A stretch of DNA of 64,000 nt. Source: an uncultured Bacteroides sp. GTDB taxonomy: Bacteria > Bacteroidota > Bacteroidia > Bacteroidales > Bacteroidaceae. The stretch's first letter is position 1. The number at the start of each line of letters is the position of its first letter. The notes below the pieces were generated by a model. It was not told the DNA's origin. It worked only from the letters and a program-made list of their open reading frames with translations, and did no database searches. Position numbers and translations under genes: made by a program. Of the stretch, positions 9,472-15,530 are shown piece by piece. The stretch is taken from assembly GCF_937912035.1 (NCBI RefSeq), contig NZ_CALDPF010000054.1:1-64000 (forward strand). Direction: 5' to 3'.

Positions 9472-10236
9472 AGCCTTTATTCCTGCATCTTCCAGAAGAT
9501 GTAATATTCTGTCCAATTCCTCATGAGTAGCCTTTTGCAGATGAGTATCCGGAGTCTCACGGTCTATGGTATAAATCATGACTTGACGTGGAGCAATCTG
9601 TTTTACCGTTTCAAGCCACGGTAGTACGTAATCATCATGCGTATTGTCAACATCCACACCTTCGTCTGTAGTTCCTTTAAGAAACATAGTCTGGATTATT
9701 AACTGACCGTTAAATGCTTTTATACAGTCTATTATATGATTCAAGTCATAGTTTCCAACAGGTTTATCAACAGTGTTTATATAATCAATATTCACCGTAT
9801 CAAGTTTCAGGATATTATTGTCAACTTTCATCAAAGCATTGAATACTTCCGGCTTATGAATAAATGTTGAATTACTCAATACACTTACCTTAGCCTGTGG
9901 GAAATACTTGTTTCTAAGTTCAATCGTATCGTCTATGATTTCCGCAAAATGCGGATGAGCAGTAGGTTCACCATTTCCGGCAAATGTCAATACATCAGGA
10001 AACGGTCCGTTTGCCTTCATGTCAATAAGCTTTGATTCAAGAGCTACTTTTACCTCTTCACGTGTTGGAAGTTTCTTTTTCGGACGATGATCCTTATTAT
10101 AACCGCACTCGCAATATATGCAGTCAAAAGAACAGAACTTACCGTCTGACGGCAGAAGATTTATTCCCAATGACACTCCAAGACGACGACTGTGTATCGG
10201 TCCGAAAATAGGAGAAGGATATATTATTGTTGACAT
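9457..10236 (-). CDS. Radical SAM protein (COG0731-like Fe-S oxidoreductase)
   Basis: 259-residue cytosolic protein with the radical-SAM cluster motif CSFDCIYC, giving Cys35, Cys39 and Cys42 in CxxxCxxC spacing. GNGEPTAHP follows at about 90-98, the usual SAM-binding GGE-type segment. The family binds a [4Fe-4S] cluster and S-adenosylmethionine for radical chemistry; the specific substrate is unknown. The N-terminal IFGPIHSRRLGVSLGINLLP is typical of this conserved group. It is preceded by its own promoter and followed by its own terminator, so it is monocistronic and probably housekeeping. Confidence 0.88.
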   Translation of the reverse strand: MSTIIYPSPIFGPIHSRRLGVSLGINLLPSDGKFCSFDCIYCECGYNKDHRPKKKLPTREEVKVALESKLIDMKANGPFPDVLTFAGNGEPTAHPHFAEIIDDTIELRNKYFPQAKVSVLSNSTFIHKPEVFNALMKVDNNILKLDTVNIDYINTVDKPVGNYDLNHIIDCIKAFNGQLIIQTMFLKGTTDEGVDVDNTHDDYVLPWLETVKQIAPRQVMIYTIDRETPDTHLQKATHEELDRILHLLEDAGIKASASY

Positions 10237-10264
10237 ATTATGTTTTAAGTTTTTAAGTTATTGG

Positions 10265-10272
10265 CAAAAATA
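10265..10272 (-). promoter_or_regulatory. -7 element of the radical SAM gene
   Basis: On the minus strand the sequence reads TATTTTTG, a full match to TAnnTTTG, placed about 29 bases before the ATG at 10236. A -33 element is not obvious. Confidence 0.5.
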
Positions 10273-10303
10273 AGGAAAATATCAGTACGTTATCAACATA
10301 CGG

Positions 10304-12352
10304 TTACCATTTTATTCTCAACTGAAACTGTATATCTGCCTTGTTATTTCCCTGTATTTCTTCTGTACCCGAACTGATGGTATTCCTATCTATATAGTGT
10401 GTCCATCCGAATTTAGCCTGAAACATTAGAAATTTCCTATAATTATACTGTAATTTCAAAGCTGCTCTTGTTCCTTTTCCATAAAACGAAGACATAGAGA
10501 AAGCATAAAGTAATCCAGGTTCGTAAAGATATACACGAGAATTATAATCATCTGTTGAAAACCATGCACCGCTTACGGATGCTTTCACTGGAAACGAGTC
10601 ATAACCTAAATTTGCCGAAGCAGAAAGCAGAAAACCATTTGTTGTTCCCTGTCCCCAATATCCAGTATTGGTATAATCGGCAAGAACTTTAACAGAGTTA
10701 TTATCATTCAGTGAATAATTCACCTGATATCTTGCTCTATGGCGTATATACGGCAAAACATATTTTCCACCATCGTCAGCAGTATAGTTCTGAGCCTTGT
10801 TTTTTACACTGTACTTTATTAACATAGACAGTGAATTGCTATGTGAATAACTCAACTGACATACTCCCTCTATCCCGGATGTACCTGACATATCCACACG
10901 ATATCTTTTCCATGGAAAATAGAAGTAATCAACATAACATAATAACTTTGTTCTACGTATAGCACTGGTTTCCAGTCCTAAATAAATACAGGCCTCATTC
11001 TGTATTCGTGAATTCTCACCAAAAGAATTAGCATAGAGACTCTGATATTTCTTATCATAATACCTGTTGATAAGTGTTATATCTGTATCAACAGTCGGTG
11101 AATAACATAAAGAATTTATTGTTGCGATTGCTCCACATTTGTCAACTGCCGTCTCTCCGGAAATCATAAATTTGTTCAGAAAAAATTTATAGAATGCCCC
11201 GGCATTGAAAAAATCCTTTCCTCGGGGATAATAATGATTGTAAGGCTGATAATCAGGATTCAACACTTTATCAAAACAGTTATAAACAGCTGTTAATCCA
11301 TATTCAACATTTTTTCCATTATATGTTAAGTTACTGCCAACCACGTGGTTATATATAGTATTTCTCTTTTCAATATCCTTATATAACCTATGATATCCAT
11401 CAGTTTTCAACGATCTTATAAACTGGTTTTCAACACGTGCATCCATGTTTCTGAACGAATAAAAAAGTGTCGCCTCCCATCTTTTTGACAACTTATAAGT
11501 AGCGGCAATTCCCTGAAGGTAATTATATTCACCTGTAGAAGTATATTTTGATATACCCTGCCCTGTGCGCCTCAATGAGGAAGAAGAAGTATATTTCCCC
11601 ATAGTGAACCCCATGTTCATAACAAGTCCGTATCCAAATGATGCCTTATAATTACCTAAAGCCACAGACTTGAACCGACTTACATTCTGCAAAAATATAT
11701 AAGCAGAGTAGAAATCGTATCCTTTCCTGTTATAGAGTCTGAAGAAAGGCTCTCCGAGATCTTTCTCAGCTGTCAGTCCGAAATAAACCTGCTTGTTATA
11801 CTCAAATCTATAACGGATATTATTATAAAACGGACTACCATAATATTTCTTGTTAGGACTGTCAACAAGCACATTATCAGGATAATCAGCATATCCTGCT
11901 TTCTGATTTAACGGGATATCAACACGTGTTGTTAATTCCTGCCGGTTATATTTCATCATACGTTTAATACTGAATTTATCTTTATCATCAGCAGCAGGCC
12001 CTATATAAATGAAGTATTCCAGAAACTTCCTTGTCTGCCAATCCATTCCTTCAACACCAAGCAATTCGTTTTTACTGACCACAGGACCATACTTATATAC
12101 ATAATAAAGTATGTTCTCTATCATCTTATCAGACAGGAAAGGTAACTGTTCAAGCTGTTCTTTAGTCAAAGTGTTAAAATTGAACGGATTTTCGGCTATT
12201 TCGGACAATTCTTCATACTGTTCAAACAATGTGGCAATATTTTCATCATCGACTGCCATTTCCTGCCATTCGATAATATCAGATTGTGAATATAAACAAG
12301 TTATAAAAACACAACTCATTGAAACATAAACAACTAATCTACTTATCCACAT
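10304..12352 (-). CDS. Helix-hairpin-helix domain outer-membrane protein
   Basis: 682 residues: signal peptide (about 1-22), then a short helical region of about 50-125 carrying helix-hairpin-helix repeats (FNFNTLTKEQLEQLPFLSD and KNELLGVEGMDWQT). The rest is a long tyrosine/aromatic-rich beta-strand series ending in an amphipathic strand (IQFQLRIKW), typical of outer-membrane barrels. A secreted HhH plus barrel architecture is common in Bacteroidota but has no assigned role. It is divergent from the DUF4294 gene. No clear terminator was seen after the stop. Confidence 0.8.
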   Translation of the reverse strand: MWISRLVVYVSMSCVFITCLYSQSDIIEWQEMAVDDENIATLFEQYEELSEIAENPFNFNTLTKEQLEQLPFLSDKMIENILYYVYKYGPVVSKNELLGVEGMDWQTRKFLEYFIYIGPAADDKDKFSIKRMMKYNRQELTTRVDIPLNQKAGYADYPDNVLVDSPNKKYYGSPFYNNIRYRFEYNKQVYFGLTAEKDLGEPFFRLYNRKGYDFYSAYIFLQNVSRFKSVALGNYKASFGYGLVMNMGFTMGKYTSSSSLRRTGQGISKYTSTGEYNYLQGIAATYKLSKRWEATLFYSFRNMDARVENQFIRSLKTDGYHRLYKDIEKRNTIYNHVVGSNLTYNGKNVEYGLTAVYNCFDKVLNPDYQPYNHYYPRGKDFFNAGAFYKFFLNKFMISGETAVDKCGAIATINSLCYSPTVDTDITLINRYYDKKYQSLYANSFGENSRIQNEACIYLGLETSAIRRTKLLCYVDYFYFPWKRYRVDMSGTSGIEGVCQLSYSHSNSLSMLIKYSVKNKAQNYTADDGGKYVLPYIRHRARYQVNYSLNDNNSVKVLADYTNTGYWGQGTTNGFLLSASANLGYDSFPVKASVSGAWFSTDDYNSRVYLYEPGLLYAFSMSSFYGKGTRAALKLQYNYRKFLMFQAKFGWTHYIDRNTISSGTEEIQGNNKADIQFQLRIKW

Positions 12353-12359
12353 ATTGTTT

Positions 12360-12400
12360 ATAATTTTATGAACAATAAAATTAATAATTTTATCGACAAT
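12360..12400. repeat. Direct and inverted repeats between divergent genes
   Basis: Two 17-base near-identical direct repeats (ATAATTTTATgaACAAT at 12360-12376, ATAATTTTATcgACAAT at 12384-12400; two differences) lie 24 bases apart. A perfect 9-base inverted repeat with a one-base centre, 12375-12393, lies between them. They sit between the divergent HhH and DUF4294 genes, so they may be operator sites. This is inference only. Confidence 0.45.
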
Positions 12401-12417
12401 ATTATCGTTTTTATTCC

Positions 12418-12425
12418 TATTTTTG
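12418..12425 (+). promoter_or_regulatory. -7 element of the DUF4294 gene
   Basis: TATTTTTG matches TAnnTTTG exactly but ends only five bases before the ATG at 12431. The mRNA would have almost no leader. Confidence 0.45.
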
Positions 12426-12430
12426 CGTAA

Positions 12431-13027
12431 ATGAGTAAATACATATACATATTAATTTTTGCGTGCTTTTTAACATTTCCTGGATTAAGGGCACAAGACA
12501 TATCACAAAACAAAGGATATATGGTAAAAGTATGTGTGTATGAAGGAGATACGATACCATATATAACTCTGCGGAATGTGTATGTGTACCCGAAAATGAA
12601 ATTCAAGAATAAAAAACAGGAAAGATATTATTATCGCCTGGTTAGAGACGTAAAGAAAACACTGCCTATAGCCAAGGAAATTAGAAATATTGTAATAGAG
12701 ACATACGAATATCTGGAAACTCTCCCCGACGAAAAAGCCAAAGACAAACATATCAAGGCTGTAGAGAAAGGATTAAAAGAGCAATACACTCCAAGAATGA
12801 AGAAATTGACATTTTCACAGGGCAAATTGTTGATAAAGTTGGTAAACCGTGAATGTAACCAATCATCATACCAACTGGTTAAGGCTTTCATGGGACCTTT
12901 CAAAGCCGGATTCTATCAGACATTCGCCGCATTGTTCGGTGCCAGCCTCAAAAAAGAATACAGACCGGAAGACGAAGATGAGATGGTGGAACGTATAATT
13001 ACCCTTGTTGAAAACGGACAGCTATAA
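12431..13027 (+). CDS. DUF4294 family secreted protein
   Basis: 198 residues with a signal peptide (MSKYIYILIFACFLTFPGLRAQ). A charged, mostly helical body follows, including the conserved-looking stretches VYVYPKMKFKNKKQERYYYRLV, LPDEKAKDKHIKAVEKGLKEQY and LVKAFMGPFKAGFYQTFAALFG. I recognise it as the Bacteroidota DUF4294 family, of unknown function and generally single copy. The signal peptide supports the chosen start, since the next Met is at residue 30. It faces the SpoU methyltransferase across a perfect inverted repeat. Confidence 0.8.
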   Translation: MSKYIYILIFACFLTFPGLRAQDISQNKGYMVKVCVYEGDTIPYITLRNVYVYPKMKFKNKKQERYYYRLVRDVKKTLPIAKEIRNIVIETYEYLETLPDEKAKDKHIKAVEKGLKEQYTPRMKKLTFSQGKLLIKLVNRECNQSSYQLVKAFMGPFKAGFYQTFAALFGASLKKEYRPEDEDEMVERIITLVENGQL

Positions 13028-13032
13028 AACAT

Positions 13033-13081
13033 TTATCCACAATATAAACACATGATTTACAAATGTTTATATTGTGGATAA
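13033..13081. repeat. 18-bp inverted repeat carrying two consensus DnaA boxes
   Basis: Arms 13033-13050 and 13064-13081 are perfect inverted copies around a 13-base loop. Each arm begins at its outer end with TTATCCACA (13033-13041 and, inverted, 13073-13081), the bacterial DnaA-box consensus. It lies between convergent genes and could act as a terminator, but neither side has a good T-tract. A related TTATCAACA lies at 13099-13107. Confidence 0.6.
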
Positions 13082-13101
13082 TTACGTTATTAATAATGTT
13101 A

Positions 13102-13656
13102 TCAACAGTTATTTCTGAACTCCATAAGCTTGTTGGCAAACTCCCATAACACAATTCCGGCAGTTACGGATACATTCAGTGAATGTTTTGTGCCATACTG
13201 AGGTATTTCTATACATCCGTCGCACATGTCAACAACCTCCTGTTTTACTCCCTTCACCTCATTTCCCATTACTATTGCATATTTCTTGTCCCTATCCAGA
13301 ACCATATCACCAAGCATCGTACTACCTTCGCACTGTTCTATCGACAATACTGTATATCCAGCCTCATGCAACTCATTTACAGCATCTTGTGTGTTCTGAC
13401 AATATTTCCAGTCAACTGTATTTTCTGCCCCCAAAGCTGTCTTGTGCATCTCTGCATTAGGAGGAGTGGCTGTAATTCCGCAAAGATATATCCTGTTGAC
13501 AAGGAAAGCATCCGAAGTACGGAATACAGCACCAATGTTGTGCAGACTTCTCACTTCATCAAGTACCACAACCAGAGGAAGCTTGTCTGCCTCCTTGAAT
13601 TCTTCCACCGTCAGACGGTTCATTTCCGTTATTTTCAGCTTTCTTATTTCAGACAT
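13102..13656 (-). CDS. SpoU/TrmH-family RNA 2'-O-methyltransferase
   Basis: 184-residue cytosolic SPOUT methyltransferase that transfers a methyl group from S-adenosylmethionine to a ribose 2'-OH in tRNA or rRNA. All three family motifs are visible: LHNIGAVFRTSDAF at about 38-51 with Asn40 and Arg46, YAIVMGNEVKGV, and IPQYGTKHSLNVSVTAGIVLWEF near the end, which forms the trefoil knot and SAM site. It lacks the extra N-terminal substrate-binding domain of RlmB. The target nucleotide is not determined. Confidence 0.92.
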   Translation of the reverse strand: MSEIRKLKITEMNRLTVEEFKEADKLPLVVVLDEVRSLHNIGAVFRTSDAFLVNRIYLCGITATPPNAEMHKTALGAENTVDWKYCQNTQDAVNELHEAGYTVLSIEQCEGSTMLGDMVLDRDKKYAIVMGNEVKGVKQEVVDMCDGCIEIPQYGTKHSLNVSVTAGIVLWEFANKLMEFRNNC

Positions 13657-13682
13657 ACCTATTTATTTACAATTACTGTCCG

Positions 13683-13690
13683 CAAAGATA
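13683..13690 (-). promoter_or_regulatory. -7 element of the SpoU methyltransferase gene
   Basis: TATCTTTG on the minus strand, 26 bases before the ATG at 13656, matches the -7 consensus. No convincing -33 element was seen. Confidence 0.5.
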
Positions 13691-13709
13691 AAAACAATAT
13701 TAATAACCC

Positions 13710-13752
13710 TGTTGAAATCTGTTGAAAAGGTGTAGAAAACATGTAGAAAACA
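13710..13752. repeat. Helically phased 11-bp repeats resembling DnaA boxes
   Basis: Four head-to-tail units begin at 13710, 13720, 13731 and 13742: TGTTGAAATC, TGTTGAAAAGG, TGTAGAAAACA and TGTAGAAAACA. On the minus strand they read TTTTCTACA, TTTTCTACA, TTTTCAACA and ATTTCAACA; the first three match TTATCCACA at 7 of 9 positions. The surrounding 13657-14122 space is strongly AT-rich and otherwise holds only the promoters listed. Confidence 0.5.
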
Positions 13753-13906
13753 TGAGAATAGATTTTTAAAACTATTTCTTGCATTTATGAATCAAACATT
13801 TATAAGAATCTGGAAACCAACAATCCAAAAAACTTACCGGAAAGTTTCCGAAACAATTTGAACACAATTTTAATAAGAAATGAATAGTTGATAAACAGAA
13901 AGTTTT

Positions 13907-13914
13907 TAACTTTG
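13907..13914 (+). promoter_or_regulatory. -7 element of nadA
   Basis: TAACTTTG matches TAnnTTTG, with a TTG at 13888-13890 (16-base spacer, a little short). Transcription would begin near 13920, leaving a leader of about 200 bases before nadA. I recognise no riboswitch in that leader. Confidence 0.5.
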
Positions 13915-14122
13915 CACAATATCAACAAAATGTTAATATACCAACTAAGTACTGAATTATCAGCACTTAACGCTGTTGAATCGTTATTGATACAGTAAGC
14001 ACTTATATTAATAACTTAAAAAGCAAGAAATACAGTATTATTTTTGCCAACACAATCAACAGCCTATTAATAGCATCATAGGATTTCTTTTAAAAAGAAG
14101 AAAAAATAAAATATTTATAGTT

Positions 14123-15112
14123 ATGAAAGAAGAATGGTTGAAAAAGGGTTATGTGGATGAACCCGTAGATAAGACACTGGACTTGAAAGCCGAGATAGAC
14201 AAGCTCCGCAAGGAAAAGAATGCCGTGATACTGGGGCACTTCTACCAGGCGGACGAAATACAGGAAATTGCCGATTTCATTGGCGACAGCCTTGCGCTTG
14301 CACAATGGGCGGCAAAGACCGATGCTGAAATAATTGTGATGTGCGGTGTCCACTTCATGGGAGAGACTGCTAAGATACTGTGTCCCGACAAGAAAGTTCT
14401 CATTCCGGATTTCAACGCAGGATGTTCGTTGGCCGACAGCTGTCCTGCCGACAAATTTGCCGAGTTCGTTAAGCAGCACCCTGACCACACCGTAATTTCA
14501 TACGTCAATACAAGTGCGGCAGTCAAGGCTGTGACAGACGTTGTGGTTACATCTACCAATGCCAAACAGATAGTGGAAAGCTTCCCTGCCGACCAGCCAA
14601 TGATCTTCGGTCCGGACAAGAACCTTGGAAACTACATAAATTCCGTTACAGGCCGAAATATGCTTCTTTGGGACGGAGCATGCCATGTACACGAAAAATT
14701 CTCTGTAGAGAAGATTATAGAGCTTAAAAAGCAGTATCCTGATGCCGATGTGCTGGTACATCCTGAGTGTAAGGGAGCGGTAGCCAAACTGGCAGACAAG
14801 ATTGGTTCTACTGCAGGACTGCTGAAACATGCAATTAACAGTGATAAGAAAGACTTTATAGTAGCTACTGAAAGCGGAATACTGTTCGAGATGCGACGCA
14901 AATGTCCTAATAAGAACTTCATTCCTGCACCACCGGAGGACAGTACCTGCGCATGCAATGAATGTAACTTCATGCGCCTGAACACTCTGGAAAAACTCTA
15001 TAACACACTGAAATACGAATGGCCTGAGGTTGTGGTGGACGAAGCGATAGCTAAAGAAGCAATAAAGCCTATAAAGCGTATGCTTGACATATCTGCTAAA
15101 CTTGGATTGTAA
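14123..15112 (+). CDS. nadA: Quinolinate synthase NadA
   Basis: 329-residue cytosolic enzyme that condenses iminoaspartate with dihydroxyacetone phosphate to quinolinate in de novo NAD synthesis, using an oxygen-sensitive [4Fe-4S] cluster. Recognisable sequences are ILGHFYQADEIQEIADFIGDS near 36-56, VMCGVHFMGETAK at 72-84, FNAGCSLADSCP at 97-108 (Cys101), WDGACHVHE at 183-191 (Cys187), HPECKGA and the C-terminal CACNEC cluster (Cys276, Cys278, Cys281). Length and motifs are normal. nadB and nadC are not adjacent. Codon use is more GC-rich than in the PUL genes around it, as expected of a core gene. Confidence 0.97.
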   Translation: MKEEWLKKGYVDEPVDKTLDLKAEIDKLRKEKNAVILGHFYQADEIQEIADFIGDSLALAQWAAKTDAEIIVMCGVHFMGETAKILCPDKKVLIPDFNAGCSLADSCPADKFAEFVKQHPDHTVISYVNTSAAVKAVTDVVVTSTNAKQIVESFPADQPMIFGPDKNLGNYINSVTGRNMLLWDGACHVHEKFSVEKIIELKKQYPDADVLVHPECKGAVAKLADKIGSTAGLLKHAINSDKKDFIVATESGILFEMRRKCPNKNFIPAPPEDSTCACNECNFMRLNTLEKLYNTLKYEWPEVVVDEAIAKEAIKPIKRMLDISAKLGL

Positions 15113-15137
15113 AATTTGTATTTTAACAATTAACATA

Positions 15138-15175
15138 AATGCTCCATGTTGTTAACAAACATGGAGCATTTTCTT
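15138..15175 (+). terminator. Rho-independent terminator of nadA
   Basis: AAATGCTCCATG and CATGGAGCATTT form a 12-bp stem around a short loop, followed by TTCTTTATTT, 26 bases after the nadA stop. Confidence 0.85.
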
Positions 15176-15221
15176 TATTTATTAAACTATGTTATAAAGC
15201 ATGGATTTTTGGCTGAAATAC

Positions 15222-15251
15222 TTGCAGATTACCAGAAAGTCCGTACCTTTG
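15222..15251 (+). promoter_or_regulatory. Promoter of a possible small RNA
   Basis: TTG at 15222-15224 and TACCTTTG at 15244-15251 are separated by 19 bases, a full Bacteroides promoter. There is no coding frame behind it; the next element downstream is a terminator at 15296-15320. Confidence 0.6.
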
Positions 15252-15254
15252 TAC

Positions 15255-15320
15255 TGTGTTTTTCATAGTATTAGATTTTAAGGTTAACAAAGGTTGGAGT
15301 ACAGCGGTACTCCTTTTTTT
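15255..15320 (+). ncRNA. Candidate ~65-nt small RNA
   Basis: Between the promoter at 15222-15251 and an intrinsic terminator (stem GGAGTAC 15296-15302 with GTACTCC 15307-15313, loop AGCG, seven T) lies a self-contained transcription unit of about 65 bases. It is too short for a gene. Its body holds two AAGGTT copies (15290-15295 and 15301-flanking side of AACAAAGGTTGG). It could alternatively be a leftover leader of a lost gene. No known RNA family was assigned. Confidence 0.45.
15296..15320 (+). terminator. Terminator of the candidate small RNA
   Basis: GGAGTAC, AGCG loop, GTACTCC and then TTTTTTT: a compact 7-bp stem with a perfect U-tract. Confidence 0.75.
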
Positions 15321-15380
15321 ATGTCTATACGTTTCGTCGTATATTAATCGGATTTTCCTTGTTGATATGTTTTAAAAAAA

Positions 15381-15437
15381 TGACAGTTCATTTTAATTAA
15401 AACGACAGTTCGTTTAAGTTCGAATGACAGTTCATTT
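15381..15437 (+). promoter_or_regulatory. Triple direct repeat at 22-bp phase, likely operator
   Basis: TGACAGTTCATTT (15381-15393), CGACAGTTCGTTT (15403-15415) and TGACAGTTCATTT (15425-15437) recur at exactly 22-base intervals, two turns of the helix. The last copy ends 27 bases before the -33 element of the GH20 operon. Same-face direct repeats are what an AraC-type HTH dimer or tandem activator would bind. The regulator is not in view nearby. Confidence 0.7.
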
Positions 15438-15464
15438 ATTATTGATAATAAATTTCGTATTATG

Positions 15465-15495
15465 TTGTATATTATGTAGAAATAGCATAGTTTTG
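15465..15495 (+). promoter_or_regulatory. Promoter of the GH20-to-FAD oxidoreductase operon
   Basis: TTG at 15465-15467 and TAGTTTTG at 15488-15495 with a 20-base spacer. The predicted start near 15500 lies downstream of an in-frame GTG at 15495, which decides for the ATG at 15531. Confidence 0.65.
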
Positions 15496-15530
15496 TGTTC
15501 AGAGAAAATATCATTAAAAATTTAATATCT

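Noticed and set aside
13033..13081. Reading the inverted repeat only as a terminator
   Set aside because: The stem would suit a bidirectional terminator, but no T-tract follows on either strand and both outer ends are exact DnaA boxes, so I did not list it as a plain terminator.
13183..13725. 180-codon plus-strand frame opposite the SpoU methyltransferase
   Set aside because: Antisense to a gene with all three SPOUT motifs; composition typical of a shadow frame.
14498..15136. 212-codon minus-strand frame opposite nadA
   Set aside because: Shadow of nadA, whose motifs are complete; product shows no recognisable features.
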